From Parasphingorhabdus flavimaris (GTDB taxonomy: Bacteria > Pseudomonadota > Alphaproteobacteria > Sphingomonadales > Sphingomonadaceae), in the NCBI RefSeq assembly GCF_013371215.1, contig NZ_JABWMH010000001.1:372001-436000 (forward strand): 64,000 nt of DNA. The letters are read 5' to 3'. A model generated the notes under the pieces. That model did no database searches. It had not been told where the DNA came from and worked only from the letters and a program-made list of their open reading frames with translations. Below are positions 26,643 to 37,077 of the stretch, piece after piece (the stretch's first letter is position 1; each line of letters begins with the position of its first letter). Position numbers and translations under genes: made by a program.

Positions 26643-27823
26643 GTTTTTCGAAACATTATGTTCTGGCGGCCGGCGGCACCGGAGGTCACATGATTCCGGC
26701 CTATGCGCTGGCAAAAGAACTGGTTCTGCGCGGTCACCGGGTGGCGATGATCACCGATGCACGCGGCGAGAAAATACCCGGCATGGTCGACGAAGGGCAG
26801 GTCCATGTCCTGCCAGCCGGCCGGATCACCAAGGACCCGCGCAGCTGGGTCGGCGGAACCCGTGCCATTCTCAAGGGTCGCCGGATGGCGATGCAGCTTT
26901 ACGAGACATTCCAGCCGTCGGCGATTATCGGCTTTGGCGGTTATCCGGCCTATCCTGCTCTGCTCGCGGCCAACAGCCGCAATATCCCGACCATCGTCCA
27001 CGAACAGAATGCGGTATTGGGCCGGGTCAACCGTCTCGCGGCGCGTTCGGTCAATGCAATCGCGACCGCCTATCCCGACGTACTCCGGATCAAGCCGAAA
27101 TATCAGGAAAAAGTGCATCTGGTCGGCAACCCTGTGCGCGAGGAAGTGGTCGCGCTGCGCGAGGAACCCTATCCGCCCTTGTCCGAAGAAGGCATATTCC
27201 GCGTACTGGTGACCGGTGGCAGCCAGGGTGCTTCCATCCTTTCCAGTGTCGTTCCCGATGCGATGGCCATGCTGCCCATGCATTTGCGCCGCCGCCTGCA
27301 GATTACCCAGCAATGCCGCGAAGATGATATCGAAGGTGTGCGGGCGAAATATTCCGAACATGATATTCCGGCGGAACTGGCGACCTATCTGCCCGATCTG
27401 CCACAGCGTCTCGGTTGGGCGCATCTGGTGATTGGCCGGGCCGGCGCATCGACAATCGCCGAACTGACCACCGCTGGCCGTCCGGCGATCCTGATCCCGC
27501 TGCCCAGCGCGATGGACGATCATCAGACCTATAATGTCAAGGAAATGGTCGCATCCGGTGGCGCACGGTCAATCCCGCAGTCCCGCTTTACCGCCAAGGA
27601 ACTGGCCAAGCAGATGCAGAAAATGGCGCTGCAGCCGGGCGCGCTGGAAAATGCTGCGCGCTTTGCCGCGAAATGCGGTCGGCCGGAAGCGGTCAACGAT
27701 CTTGCCGATCTGGTCGAGAGCATCGGTACATCGCCTCTCGGCAACAGCATGAAGGTGAAAAAGGAAAAGCAGCAGATGATATCGTCCCGCAAGGAAGCTC
27801 TGGCCAAGGACGGCGTTCAGTGA
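26639..27823 (+). CDS. murG: N-acetylglucosaminyl transferase (lipid II synthase)
   Basis: Membrane-associated GT-B enzyme that adds GlcNAc to lipid I to give lipid II. The 394 residues start [21 protein letters not shown] (the glycine-rich loop and catalytic His), with [74 protein letters not shown] in the donor-binding domain. The C-terminal tail after residue 365 is basic ([15 protein letters not shown]) and somewhat longer than in E. coli. It ends in GTGA shared with murC. Confidence 0.97.
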   Translation: MSFSKHYVLAAGGTGGHMIPAYALAKELVLRGHRVAMITDARGEKIPGMVDEGQVHVLPAGRITKDPRSWVGGTRAILKGRRMAMQLYETFQPSAIIGFGGYPAYPALLAANSRNIPTIVHEQNAVLGRVNRLAARSVNAIATAYPDVLRIKPKYQEKVHLVGNPVREEVVALREEPYPPLSEEGIFRVLVTGGSQGASILSSVVPDAMAMLPMHLRRRLQITQQCREDDIEGVRAKYSEHDIPAELATYLPDLPQRLGWAHLVIGRAGASTIAELTTAGRPAILIPLPSAMDDHQTYNVKEMVASGGARSIPQSRFTAKELAKQMQKMALQPGALENAARFAAKCGRPEAVNDLADLVESIGTSPLGNSMKVKKEKQQMISSRKEALAKDGVQ

Positions 27824-29226
27824 AGGGCGTAGGTACGGATATCGGAACGATCCATTTTGTCGGCATCGGCGGCATCGGCATGTCCGGTATCGCCGAGGTG
27901 ATGCATAATATGGGCTATCAGGTGCAGGGCAGCGACATTGCCGAAGGCTATGTGATCGACGGCCTGCGCGCCAAGGGCATTGATGTCAAAATCGGCCAGA
28001 ATGCCGAAAATGTCGAAGGCACTGCGGTGGTTGTGACCTCAACCGCGGTCAAGCGCGGCAATCCCGAAGTGGAAGCTGCGCTGGCGGGCCGGATACCTCT
28101 GGTTCGACGGGCCGAAATGCTGGCCGAACTGATGCGGCTGAAATCGACCATTGCGATTGCAGGAACCCATGGCAAGACCACGACCACGTCGATGGTTGCA
28201 GCCATGCTGGATGCCGGCGGGATTGATCCGACCGTGATCAACGGCGGGATCATCAACCAATATGGCTCCAACGCCCGGCTTGGCGACAGCGAGTGGATGG
28301 TGATCGAGGCCGACGAAAGCGATGGCAGCTTCCTGCGGCTCGATGGCACGATCGCGGTGGTTACCAATATCGATCCCGAACATCTCGATCATTATGGCAG
28401 CTTCGAGAAGATCAAGGACAGTTTCGTCGAGTTTATCGAGAATGTCCCGTTTTACGGCGCCGCGATCCTGTGCGTCGACCATCCCGAGGTGCAAGGCGTG
28501 CTGACCCGTATCCGTGACCGGCGGCTCATCACCTATGGCTTTTCCGCGCAGGCCGATGTGAAGGGCGTCAATGTCACGCCGATATCGGGCGGGAACCGTT
28601 TCGACGTGGTCGTGCGGGACCGTGAAGGCGAGACCCGCACCATCGAGAATATCACCCTGCCGATGCCGGGCCGTCACAATGTCCAGAACGCGATCGCGGC
28701 TGTCGCTGTCGGTCTCGAAATGGGGATGAGCGACGAGCAGATTGCCAGAGGCTTTGACGATTTCGGAGGCGTCAAACGGCGCTTTACCAAGGTCGGTGAA
28801 GTGGACGGCATCACCATCATCGATGATTATGGTCATCACCCCGTGGAAATTCAGGCGGTTCTGTCGGCCGCACGCGAGGGTGCGCAGGGACGCGTGATCG
28901 CTGTGGTCCAGCCGCACCGCTTCACCCGCTTGCGCGATCATATGGAAGAATTCCAGGGTGCCTTCAACGATGCCGACATGGTGCTGGTGACACCGGTCTA
29001 TGTTGCCGGTGAAGACCCGATCGAAGGCGTTGACAGCGATGCTCTGGTCGACGGGCTCAAGATCCGCGGCCACCGGCTTGCCGAGACCGTTGCGGACCAG
29101 CAGGCACTGGCGACGCGACTGGCCGAAGTGGCGCAACCGCAGGACATGATCATCTGCCTCGGGGCAGGCGATATTACCAAATGGGCCGCCGTGCTCGCAG
29201 ACAATATCGCGGAGGCGCGCAAATGA
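27820..29226 (+). CDS. murC: UDP-N-acetylmuramate--L-alanine ligase
   Basis: First Mur ligase of the pathway, adding L-alanine to UDP-MurNAc. From the GTG at 27820 it has 468 residues: [29 protein letters not shown] at the N terminus, ATP loop [44 protein letters not shown] and [14 protein letters not shown]. The frame extends 147 bases into murG but the family N terminus begins at the GTG. Unlike its neighbours, its end does not overlap the next gene: a palindromic element separates it from murB. Confidence 0.96.
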   Translation: MKGVGTDIGTIHFVGIGGIGMSGIAEVMHNMGYQVQGSDIAEGYVIDGLRAKGIDVKIGQNAENVEGTAVVVTSTAVKRGNPEVEAALAGRIPLVRRAEMLAELMRLKSTIAIAGTHGKTTTTSMVAAMLDAGGIDPTVINGGIINQYGSNARLGDSEWMVIEADESDGSFLRLDGTIAVVTNIDPEHLDHYGSFEKIKDSFVEFIENVPFYGAAILCVDHPEVQGVLTRIRDRRLITYGFSAQADVKGVNVTPISGGNRFDVVVRDREGETRTIENITLPMPGRHNVQNAIAAVAVGLEMGMSDEQIARGFDDFGGVKRRFTKVGEVDGITIIDDYGHHPVEIQAVLSAAREGAQGRVIAVVQPHRFTRLRDHMEEFQGAFNDADMVLVTPVYVAGEDPIEGVDSDALVDGLKIRGHRLAETVADQQALATRLAEVAQPQDMIICLGAGDITKWAAVLADNIAEARK

Positions 29227-29267
29227 ACCTGTCGCGGTTCCCGACTTTCCTTAACGTGGCCCTTTTC

Positions 29268-29338
29268 CCGTTCGTCCTGAGCCTGTCGAAGGACGCCTCC
29301 GGAGGAGACGTGCACTTCGACAAGCTCAGTGCGAACGG
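29268..29338. repeat. Dispersed 71-bp palindromic element, family 1, inside the murC-murB gap
   Basis: A 24-base left arm (29268-29291, starting CCGTTCGTCC) and right arm (29315-29338, ending GTGCGAACGG) are inverted copies matching at 21 of 24 positions, around a 23-base centre. Same length and arm family as 6815-6885. The murC-murB gap is 136 bases, whereas other junctions from mraZ to ftsQ overlap, so this is an insertion into the dcw operon. The hairpin could act on read-through or mRNA stability. Confidence 0.8.
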
Positions 29339-29362
29339 TTTTTTCACTCTGGGGCTGATTTC

Positions 29363-30259
29363 ATGACCGCGGTCGCCACCATGCCGGAAACCCGCGGCAA
29401 GCTGACCGAAGGCGCGGCTCTGGCGCCGCTCGTCTGGTTCAAGAGCGGCGGCGCGGCCGAATGGCTGTTCGAACCCAGGGATATTGACGATCTGCAGCAA
29501 TTTCTTCGCGACCTCGATCCGGCGATAGCGGTCTGGCCGCTCGGGCTGGGGTCGAACCTGATCATCCGCGACGGCGGCATCCGCGGCGTCGTAATCCGGT
29601 TGGGCAAGGCCTTTGCCGGCATCGATGCGGACGAAATGACCTTGCGCTGCGGAGCGGGAGCACCCGGCATATCTGCTGCGAGCAAGGCCCGCGATCACGG
29701 CATAGCGGGGATGGAATTTCTACGCGGCATACCTGGCACCATCGGTGGCGCGGTCCGCATGAACGCGGGCGCCTATGGCCGCGAAGTCTGCGACATATTG
29801 GAGAGCGCGGACGTGATCCTGCGCAACGGCGATCTGGTGACAATCCCCCTGGCCGAGATGGGCTATAGCTATCGCCATTCGGCCTTGCCCGAAGGTGCGA
29901 TCGTGGTCGGCGCGACGTTCAAGGGCGACGCAGGCGATCCAGCGATTATCGGTGCTGAAATGAAGCGCATCGGCGACGAACGCGAAGCCTCGCAGCCGCT
30001 GCGCTCCAAGACCGGCGGCTCGACCTTCAAAAACCCGGATGGCCACAAGGCATGGCAACTGGTCGACGAAGCCGGCTGCCGCGGCCTGCAAATCGGGCAG
30101 GCGCAGGTGTCGGAAAAACATTGTAATTTTCTGCTGAACCTCGGCGGTGCGACATCTGCCGAAATTGAGGCATTGGGCAACGAAGTGCGCAAGCGGGTGA
30201 AAGAAAATTCCGGCGTCGAACTGCATTGGGAAATCCAGCGCGTGGGAGAAGAAGCATGA
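29363..30259 (+). CDS. murB: UDP-N-acetylenolpyruvoylglucosamine reductase
   Basis: FAD enzyme that reduces UDP-GlcNAc-enolpyruvate to UDP-MurNAc with NADPH. The 298 residues have LGLGSNLIIRDGGIRGVVIRL (FAD-binding PP-loop), GMEFLRGIPGTIGGAVRMNAGAYGREV with the conserved Arg and Gly-rich loop, SYRHSALPEGAIVVGATF, GSTFKNPDGHKAWQLVDEAGCRG (containing the catalytic Ser) and SEKHCNFLLNLGGATSAEI. The lack of the tyrosine-loop insert places it in the short type II group. It starts 25 bases after the palindromic element and overlaps ddl by four bases. Confidence 0.96.
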   Translation: MTAVATMPETRGKLTEGAALAPLVWFKSGGAAEWLFEPRDIDDLQQFLRDLDPAIAVWPLGLGSNLIIRDGGIRGVVIRLGKAFAGIDADEMTLRCGAGAPGISAASKARDHGIAGMEFLRGIPGTIGGAVRMNAGAYGREVCDILESADVILRNGDLVTIPLAEMGYSYRHSALPEGAIVVGATFKGDAGDPAIIGAEMKRIGDEREASQPLRSKTGGSTFKNPDGHKAWQLVDEAGCRGLQIGQAQVSEKHCNFLLNLGGATSAEIEALGNEVRKRVKENSGVELHWEIQRVGEEA

Positions 30260-31188
30260 CCGCCAAAACCGAAAAGAGCCTCCACGTCGCTGTCCTGATG
30301 GGTGGCTGGTCCGCCGAGCGCGAAGTATCCTTGAGCAGCGGCAATGGCGTCGCCGACGCGCTCGAGAAAAACGGCCACAAAGTGGCTCGTGTGGATATGG
30401 ACCGCAATGTTGCCCAGATACTGACCGCACTCCGGCCCGATGTGGTTTTCAACGCGCTGCACGGGGTTCCGGGAGAAGATGGCAGCGTCCAGGGCATGCT
30501 CGATCTGATGCAGATTCCCTATACCCACAGCGGCATGGTCACCTCGGTCATTGCCATCGACAAGGAACTGACCAAACAGCAGCTTGTCCCGGCCGGCATC
30601 CCCATGCCCAAGGGCAAGGTGGTTTCCAGCGCCAGTCTCTACGAAGCCGATCCGATGCCGCGGCCCTATGTCCTGAAACCGGTCAACGAGGGCTCCTCGG
30701 TCGGCGTCGCGATCGTCACCGACGACAGCAATTACGGCTATCCGATCGGTCGCGATGTTGCCGGTCCGTGGCAGGAATTTGACGAGCTGCTGGCCGAACC
30801 CTTCATCAAGGGGCGCGAACTGACCACTGCCGTTGTCGGCGGCAAGGCGCTGTGCGTGACCGAATTGAAAACCGCGCAGGGTTTCTACGACTATGCGGCA
30901 AAATATACCGAAGGCCTGACCCAGCACGTCTGTCCCGCCGAAATTCCCGAAGATATCGAGAAATTATGTCTCGACTATGCCTTGCGTGCGCATCAGGTGC
31001 TGGGCTGCAAGGGCACTTCGCGGACCGATTTTCGCTGGGACGACGAACTGGGCGCGGCCGGCCTGTTCGTGCTCGAAACCAATACCCAGCCCGGCATGAC
31101 CCCGCTCAGCCTTGTTCCCGAACAGGCCAGGCAGATGGGGATCAGCTACGAACAACTGGTCGAACTGATCGTGAGAGAAGCGCTATGA
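30256..31188 (+). CDS. ddl: D-alanine--D-alanine ligase
   Basis: ATP-grasp enzyme that makes D-Ala-D-Ala, the substrate of MurF. The 310 residues start with VAVLMGGWSAEREVSLSSGNGVADAL (the SAEREVSLxSG signature), then FNALHGVPGEDGSVQGMLDLMQIPYTHSG, VLKPVNEGSSVGVAIV, EPFIKGRELTTAVVGG, and LETNTQPGMTPLSLVPEQA (metal-binding Glu/Asn). The ATG at 30256 overlaps murB, and the frame start at 30226 is not used. It corresponds to the ddlB position of E. coli. Confidence 0.97.
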   Translation: MTAKTEKSLHVAVLMGGWSAEREVSLSSGNGVADALEKNGHKVARVDMDRNVAQILTALRPDVVFNALHGVPGEDGSVQGMLDLMQIPYTHSGMVTSVIAIDKELTKQQLVPAGIPMPKGKVVSSASLYEADPMPRPYVLKPVNEGSSVGVAIVTDDSNYGYPIGRDVAGPWQEFDELLAEPFIKGRELTTAVVGGKALCVTELKTAQGFYDYAAKYTEGLTQHVCPAEIPEDIEKLCLDYALRAHQVLGCKGTSRTDFRWDDELGAAGLFVLETNTQPGMTPLSLVPEQARQMGISYEQLVELIVREAL

Positions 31189-32081
31189 CAGCAACCCAGA
31201 AACGGACCAACCGCAAGCCCAAGGGCAAGCCGCGCAAGCAGGCACGTCGTACGGTCAAGGAAGTGTCGATTTTCGACAAGATGTTGCGCGCCATGCCGGT
31301 CACCGAGGAACAGGTGCAGAAGGGGCTGACCGTGGCTCTGGTCGCGGTGTTCATTCTCGGGGCCTATAGCGTCGCTCATTATTCGGGCATCAACGAACGG
31401 ATCAAGACGGAAGTTGCGGCTGCGGTCGGCAAGGCCGGTTTCGAGGTCAAGCGGGTCGAGGTCAGCGGCGTCAACCGGATCGACGAGCTGAAAGTATATG
31501 AAATTACTCTGGCGCAGAAGGACCGGTCGATGATGCTGGTCGATATCGATGCGGTCCGCGACGACCTGCTCGCCGATGGCTGGATCAAGGACGCCCGGAT
31601 TTCGCGGCGTCTGCCCGACACTCTGGTCGTCGATATTATCGAGCGCGAACCGGTTGCTGTCTGGCAGAACCAGGGCCAGCTTTCGCTGATCGACAAGACC
31701 GGTTATCCGCTGGAAAAAATTACCAGGGAAGAAATTCCCGACCTGCCGGTAATCGTCGGCAAGAAAGCCAATCTGCAATTTACCCAGCTGGATGCGCTGC
31801 TCGACGTCGCGCCCGCGCTCCGTCCGATGGTCACTGGTGCCACCTGGATCGGTAACCGCCGCTGGGATCTGGAATTTGACAGCGGCGAGACGCTGGCGCT
31901 GCCGGAAGGCGAGCAAACCGCTTCGGCCGCCTTGCTGAATTTTGCGCGCATGGACGGCGTCAACCGGCTGCTCGGTCGCGGCGTTGTCCATTTTGACTTG
32001 CGCGACGCCGAACGGGCCTATCTGAGAATGCCGCCGAAACCGGCCGCGGCCGACCAGATTGCGGCCGGCCCGGAGAGCTGA
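31185..32081 (+). CDS. ftsQ: Cell division protein FtsQ
   Basis: Bitopic divisome protein that links early (FtsA/Z) and late (FtsL/B/W/I) components. The 298 residues have a very basic cytoplasmic tail (KRTNRKPKGKPRKQARR), one membrane helix (GLTVALVAVFILGAYSVAHY), a POTRA domain (VKRVEVSGVNRIDELKVYEIT through ARISRRLPDTLVVDIIEREPVAVW) and the beta domain with LSLIDKTGYPL. The ATG at 31185 overlaps the ddl stop; the much longer frame from 30852 lies inside ddl. It is followed after 57 bases by ftsA. Confidence 0.94.
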   Translation: MTATQKRTNRKPKGKPRKQARRTVKEVSIFDKMLRAMPVTEEQVQKGLTVALVAVFILGAYSVAHYSGINERIKTEVAAAVGKAGFEVKRVEVSGVNRIDELKVYEITLAQKDRSMMLVDIDAVRDDLLADGWIKDARISRRLPDTLVVDIIEREPVAVWQNQGQLSLIDKTGYPLEKITREEIPDLPVIVGKKANLQFTQLDALLDVAPALRPMVTGATWIGNRRWDLEFDSGETLALPEGEQTASAALLNFARMDGVNRLLGRGVVHFDLRDAERAYLRMPPKPAAADQIAAGPES

Positions 32082-32138
32082 TCATCGATATTGTGGGTTG
32101 CATTGGCACGACAGAGACTGAAGTTGGGGACTAGACAA

Positions 32139-33398
32139 ATGGCAGCACGGGTTGAAAAAATCTTCACCGCATTGGATATCGGCTCGTCGAAAATCTCGGC
32201 GATGATTGCCGGGCGCATGGACAATGGCGAACTGACCGTTCTCGGCACCGGCCAGCGCGCCAGCAAGGGCGTGAAACGGGGCTATATCGCCGACACCGAG
32301 ACAACCGAAATGGATGTCCGCGACGCGGTCGAGCAGGCCGAGCGGATTGCCGGGACCAATATCGACGATGTCTGGGTCAGTTTTTCCGCTGGCGGCCTGC
32401 AGAGCATGCTGACGTCGGTCGAAACCGAACTTGGCGGCCACCGGATCGAACAGGAAGATATCGATCTGCTGCTCGATGCCGGACGCAACAGTATCGATCC
32501 CAAGGGCAAGATGGTTCTGCACGCCCAGCCGGCGCTGTACACGCTCGACGGCCTCAACGGCGTCAAGAAACCGAAAGGCCTGCACGCCGATCGTCTTGGC
32601 GTGGATATTCATGTGATCCTGGCCGAGGGGTCGCCGGTTCGCAATATCGACATGAGCGTGCGCGGCGCGCATCTCAACGTCAAATCGATCGTCGCATCGC
32701 CGATCGCAGCCGGTACCGCCTGTCTGTCCCGCGAAGAGCGCGAACTGGGCGTGGCGCTGGTCGAAATGGGCGCCGAAGTGACCAATGTTTCGCTGTTTGC
32801 CGGCGGGATGCTGGTCGGCCTGACGACATTGCCTTACGGAGCCGCCGATATCACCGACGATATCGCTTCGTCCTTTGGCCTGCGGCGCGCGCAGGCGGAA
32901 CGGATCAAATGTTTTTACGGTTCCGCCACCACCAGTCCACGTGACAATCATGACGTGATCAATCTGGAGCTGGAGAAAACAGCCGAACATAGCGATGAAG
33001 ACGGGCGGATCACCCGGGCGCAGCTGATCGCGGTTATCCGCCAGCGGCTCGATCATCTGATTGGAGAAATCGGCCGGGCGCTCAAGGATCTTGGCTTTAC
33101 CGGACCGGTTGGACGCCAGGTCGTGCTCACCGGCGGCGGAGCCGAACTCAAGGGCATCGCCGACTATGCCCAGTCCGCCCTGGGACGGACGGTGCGCATC
33201 GGTCGCCCGACCGGACTGAACGCGCTTCCGGAGGCCCATAGCGGTCCGGCTTTTGCCGGTCTTGCGGGACTGGCGCTCTATGCGTCACAGGAGCCGATTG
33301 ATTTGCGATCGATGTCCCGAAGCCATCAGAAAGTCTATAAATATGGTGGATCAGCGGTGATCGGGCGGCTGATGTCGGCGATCCGGGGAAATTTTTAG
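32139..33398 (+). CDS. ftsA: Cell division protein FtsA
   Basis: Actin-like ATPase that anchors FtsZ to the membrane and recruits the divisome. The 419 residues include FTALDIGSSKISAMIA (phosphate 1 loop), SKGVKRGYIADTE and DAVEQAERIAG in the 1C region, VEMGAEVTNVSLFAGGMLV (phosphate 2) and VVLTGGGAELKGIADYA (adenosine loop). The C terminus (YGGSAVIGRLMSAIRGNF) forms the usual amphipathic membrane-targeting helix. GGGGA nine bases upstream supports ATG 32139 over the frame start at 32091. The stop codon sits in a 22-bp palindrome. Confidence 0.96.
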   Translation: MAARVEKIFTALDIGSSKISAMIAGRMDNGELTVLGTGQRASKGVKRGYIADTETTEMDVRDAVEQAERIAGTNIDDVWVSFSAGGLQSMLTSVETELGGHRIEQEDIDLLLDAGRNSIDPKGKMVLHAQPALYTLDGLNGVKKPKGLHADRLGVDIHVILAEGSPVRNIDMSVRGAHLNVKSIVASPIAAGTACLSREERELGVALVEMGAEVTNVSLFAGGMLVGLTTLPYGAADITDDIASSFGLRRAQAERIKCFYGSATTSPRDNHDVINLELEKTAEHSDEDGRITRAQLIAVIRQRLDHLIGEIGRALKDLGFTGPVGRQVVLTGGGAELKGIADYAQSALGRTVRIGRPTGLNALPEAHSGPAFAGLAGLALYASQEPIDLRSMSRSHQKVYKYGGSAVIGRLMSAIRGNF

Positions 33399-33412
33399 AA
33401 ATTTCTAAAAAT
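33391..33412. repeat. 22-bp perfect AT-rich palindrome over the ftsA stop codon
   Basis: The sequence from 33391 reads ATTTTTAGAAA and is followed by its exact reverse complement to 33412. The ftsA stop TAG (33396-33398) is inside the left arm. The remaining 90 bases to the ftsZ start contain TTAACTTTTCGGG, one GATTC site (33429-33433, the GANTC methylation pattern) and GTTAAC. It could be a weak hairpin or a regulator site for an ftsZ promoter. Confidence 0.7.
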
Positions 33413-33502
33413 AATTAACTTTTCGGGTGATTCCGGCAGCAAATTTGTGCAAAGCGTTAACTAAATGTGACGGCAAGACAAAATGTCTCGGGAGACAGTG
33501 AG

Positions 33503-35053
33503 ATGAGTATCAATATTGGGCCACCGGAAGTTGAAGAACTGAAGCCTAAAATCGCGGTTATCGGAGTCGGCGGAGCGGGCGGAAACGCGATCGCCAACAT
33601 GATCGCAGCCCAGGTTGAAGGCGTCGATTTTATCGTCACCAACACCGATGCGCAATCGCTCAACAGCGCGACCGCCGAACGGCGTATCCAGCTTGGTCCC
33701 GATATCACGCAGGGTCTGGGTGCAGGTTCGCGCCCCGAAGTCGGTCGTGCAGCGGCTGAAGAAACAATCGATCTGGTCGAACAGGCGCTTGAGGGCACGC
33801 ACATGTGCTTCATCGCGGCTGGCATGGGCGGCGGTACCGGTACGGGTGCCGCTCCGGTCATTGCCAAAGCAGCGCGCGATCGTGGCATATTGACCGTCGG
33901 CGTTGTGACCAAACCGTTCACTTTCGAAGGCACGCGCCGCATGAAGTCGGCGGAAGCGGGCATCGAGGAACTGCAGAAAAACGTCGATACATTGATCGTC
34001 ATTCCCAACCAGAATCTTTTCCTGGTTGCAAACCCGAACACCACTTTCAAGGAAGCCTTCTTGCTTGCGGACGAAGTGTTGCAGCAGGGCGTTCGCGGCA
34101 TCACCGACCTGATGGTCATGCCTGGTCTGATCAACCTCGACTTTGCCGACGTGCGTAGCGTGATGCACGAAATGGGCAAGGCGATGATGGGTACCGGCGA
34201 AGCCGAAGGCGACGGACGCGCGCTGGAAGCAGCCGAGAAGGCGATTGCCAATCCGTTGCTCGACGGCGTCTCGATGAAGGGTGCCAAGGGCGTCATCGTG
34301 TCGATTACCGGCGGCGAAGATATGCGCCTGATGGAAGTCGACGAAGCAGCCAACCATATTCGCGAACTGGTCGATCCCGATGCCAACATCATCTGGGGTA
34401 GCGCGTTTAACGCCAATCTCGACGGCCGCATCCGCGTGTCGGTTGTGGCAACCGGTATCGACAGCGACGGCAGCATGTCCTCGGCCGCGCCGCCGCCATC
34501 CTTCGCCATGGGCAGTCCGTTGCAGAAAAAGGAAAGCGCCCAGCCAGCGCCCAGCTTTGCATCGTCGATTACCAGCGATGAAGAAGAAGCGCCTGCCGCC
34601 TATGAACCGGAGGAGGAGCCAGCACCCGAACCGGAAGTAGAATATAAGGCCGAAGAAGTGCCTGCACCGGAGGTGGTCTCAACTCCCGCACCCGTCGCCA
34701 CTTATGGTGATGATGATGACGAGGACGAGGAAGAAGACGATTATTCTGGTTCAACGCCATCCTTTGCGTCTCTCACGCCCGGAATGGCTGCGTCGCGGCC
34801 GGAGCCGGAAGATGAGGATGAACTGGTCCTGGGCGATGACGCGATCCAGATGGATGAAGGTCAGGAAGCCGCTGCGGGCAGTCAGCCGCCGCCAGCGCCG
34901 CGGGTTGCCACGGGTGGCGGGACATTGTTCGAACGCATGTCCAATCTGACCCGGGGCGGATCGAAAAACGATGAAGCCGACGATGGCGAGGATGACAAAT
35001 CCTCTGATCCACTCGACATTCCCCGTTTCTTGAATCGGCAGAATAATCAGTAA
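33503..35053 (+). CDS. ftsZ: Cell division GTPase FtsZ
   Basis: Tubulin-like GTPase that forms the division ring. Residues 1-330 are the GTPase core with [16 protein letters not shown], the tubulin signature [16 protein letters not shown], and the T7 loop region [12 protein letters not shown] long acidic, Pro-rich linker of about 170 residues follows, then the conserved C-terminal peptide DIPRFLNRQ that binds FtsA. GGGAGAC supports ATG 33503; the frame extends to 33467. At 516 residues it is much longer than E. coli FtsZ (383) because of the linker, a common trait in alphaproteobacteria. Confidence 0.97.
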   Translation: MSINIGPPEVEELKPKIAVIGVGGAGGNAIANMIAAQVEGVDFIVTNTDAQSLNSATAERRIQLGPDITQGLGAGSRPEVGRAAAEETIDLVEQALEGTHMCFIAAGMGGGTGTGAAPVIAKAARDRGILTVGVVTKPFTFEGTRRMKSAEAGIEELQKNVDTLIVIPNQNLFLVANPNTTFKEAFLLADEVLQQGVRGITDLMVMPGLINLDFADVRSVMHEMGKAMMGTGEAEGDGRALEAAEKAIANPLLDGVSMKGAKGVIVSITGGEDMRLMEVDEAANHIRELVDPDANIIWGSAFNANLDGRIRVSVVATGIDSDGSMSSAAPPPSFAMGSPLQKKESAQPAPSFASSITSDEEEAPAAYEPEEEPAPEPEVEYKAEEVPAPEVVSTPAPVATYGDDDDEDEEEDDYSGSTPSFASLTPGMAASRPEPEDEDELVLGDDAIQMDEGQEAAAGSQPPPAPRVATGGGTLFERMSNLTRGGSKNDEADDGEDDKSSDPLDIPRFLNRQNNQ

Positions 35054-35160
35054 GCTGCGGCGCGGGTCAATCGGATTTTGGTACTGATCAAGTGGCACGA
35101 GGGAGTTTGTCTTTCCCGTGCCACCATTTGCCCCGCTGCGTCGAAGGAATGATTGATTTC

Positions 35161-37077
35161 ATGCGCAATCATTCCTTTATAGGTCTTGTGAAACACAGAT
35201 TCAAAATTTTGCTGGTTGTCTCCGCGGCACTGGTGGGGACGACTATTCCCCACCTGCCGGCGGCTGCCCAGTCCAGCAGCCAGTCCAATTCCGATGCCCT
35301 GCAGGATGCCTTGCGCCGGATTGCCAGAGATTCAAACGATTCCTCCGCGCTTGCCGATGCCGGGCTTGCGGCGCTTGAATTGGGTGATATGCGTGCGGCG
35401 ATCGGATTTCTTGCCAAAGCCGACCAGATCTATTCCACCAGCGGCAGGGTCAAAGTCGGTCTCGGCAGGGCCTTGCTGGCGGAGGAAAATCCGTTCGGCG
35501 CAATCCGCTATTTTGACCAGGCGATCGAGAATGGCGTTCCTCTGCGTGAAATCGCAGCAGATCGGGGGCTTGCCTATGACCTGATCGGGCGGAACCGCGA
35601 TGCACAGAAGGATTATGCGCTGGCGATGCGATACGGCAACACCGATCAGCTGATGACTCGCAATGCCATATCGCTGGGTATCAGCGGGGATGTTGAACTG
35701 GCCGACGAGCAGCTCAATCCCTTACTCCACAAAAGCGACCGCGACGCCTGGCGGAACCGGGCGTTTATCTATGCGATGAATGGCAGGAAAAAAGACGCGA
35801 ACAATATCGTCGATCAGACGATGGAGCGGCGGATGGCAAAGGCGATCAAGCCGTTTTTCGATCGCATGCCGAAGCTGACCGCTGCGCAAAAGGCCGCAGC
35901 CGTTCACCTCGGCCATTTCCCCGCCAGCGAGAATATCGGTGTCGACGTGGCTGCGGTTCAGATGGCCTCCAACATGGCGGTCCGGGGCGGCGACGGCGCG
36001 GATGCGGGGCTGATTCCGGTTGGCGAGGCGCTCGGTTCCACTGCCGCGCGTCCCCGCGTGCTGGCAATGCCGGACAAATCTCCACGCCGGCGTCCCGGTG
36101 CGTCCGAGCGGGTATTATCCGAGCGGAAACAGAGCCGGCGCCAGAAAAAGCAGAATGAAGTGCAGGTGCTGGCCCGGACGGATTTGCCCGCTCCGGCGAG
36201 CGCTGGTTCCGGTCGAGCGCCTGCCTTCGCATCGGCAGAAGCGAAGCCTGTAACCGACGCAGCGCCTGAACCGGCGCCCAAGCCCGGATTTGACGCCCCA
36301 ACCGAACGCGTTCCCGCGAAAATCCTGCCGGAGCCGGTCAAGACTGCCGAAATCAAGCCGGATGTCGACAAACCGGAAGCCAAGACTTCTGCTCCCGGTT
36401 TTCAAACCGCTCTTGGCGTCGGCAAGCCGCCTGTGCTGTTGTCGCAAACAATCGAACGCAAGGTCGAAATTGCCGGTCGCCCGCCCGTTTCGCAGCCGCA
36501 ACCCGAGTCACCGGTTCAGCCCGCTCCGGCCGATCCGTCGGTCGACAAGGCCAGCGCCAGCACGCCGGTTAATCTGATCAATTTCGATCTCGGAAATTCG
36601 CCCCGCGGAAATATGGAAATCGCCGAAGCAGACCCAGCTCCCAAGGCGCTTTCCGACATCATCGGCTCAATCAACATACCCGAACGGGAAACCAGGACCG
36701 AAGTGGTACCGGTCGATCTCGACGAGATCGAGCCGGCCAAGCCAAAGCCCAAGATCGTCGCAAAGCCGGTCGTAAAAGCGCCAGTCAAACCGAAGGAACC
36801 GGAACATCCAAAGCGTTACTGGGTGCAGATAGCGACGGGTTCGGACCTCAACGCGCTGAAATATGATTCCCGCCGGATGACCAAGAAACATAGCGATCTG
36901 TTCAAGGGCAACCGGATTTGGACCTCGCCATGGGGCAGCACGCGGCGCATGGTTGTCGGGCCCTTTGACGACTTCAAGGAAGCCAAGGCCTTTGAAGCCG
37001 ATTTCCGCAAAGATGGCGGTGACGGTTTCGCCTGGGCGAGCGCCGACGGTGTCGAGGTCAACGAGCTAGGAAAATGA
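35161..37077 (+). CDS. Exported TPR-like and SPOR-domain protein
   Basis: A periplasmic protein of about 638 residues. A signal peptide or anchor ([17 protein letters not shown], then AAAQS) precedes a helical repeat region (residues about 35-260) with TPR-type pairs such as [25 protein letters not shown] and [13 protein letters not shown] Pro/Ala/Glu-rich linker of about 270 residues follows, then a C-terminal SPOR domain starting [15 protein letters not shown]. Candidate starts are ATG 35149 and 35161; AAGGA lies directly before the first and 12 bases before the second, so the choice is uncertain. Placed 107 bases after ftsZ and overlapping dgt by four bases, it probably acts at septal peptidoglycan. 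Confidence 0.82.
   Translation: MRNHSFIGLVKHRFKILLVVSAALVGTTIPHLPAAAQSSSQSNSDALQDALRRIARDSNDSSALADAGLAALELGDMRAAIGFLAKADQIYSTSGRVKVGLGRALLAEENPFGAIRYFDQAIENGVPLREIAADRGLAYDLIGRNRDAQKDYALAMRYGNTDQLMTRNAISLGISGDVELADEQLNPLLHKSDRDAWRNRAFIYAMNGRKKDANNIVDQTMERRMAKAIKPFFDRMPKLTAAQKAAAVHLGHFPASENIGVDVAAVQMASNMAVRGGDGADAGLIPVGEALGSTAARPRVLAMPDKSPRRRPGASERVLSERKQSRRQKKQNEVQVLARTDLPAPASAGSGRAPAFASAEAKPVTDAAPEPAPKPGFDAPTERVPAKILPEPVKTAEIKPDVDKPEAKTSAPGFQTALGVGKPPVLLSQTIERKVEIAGRPPVSQPQPESPVQPAPADPSVDKASASTPVNLINFDLGNSPRGNMEIAEADPAPKALSDIIGSINIPERETRTEVVPVDLDEIEPAKPKPKIVAKPVVKAPVKPKEPEHPKRYWVQIATGSDLNALKYDSRRMTKKHSDLFKGNRIWTSPWGSTRRMVVGPFDDFKEAKAFEADFRKDGGDGFAWASADGVEVNELGK

Noticed and set aside
29181-29366. 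61-residue frame across the murC-murB gap
   Set aside because: Translates the palindromic repeat element; no family resemblance.
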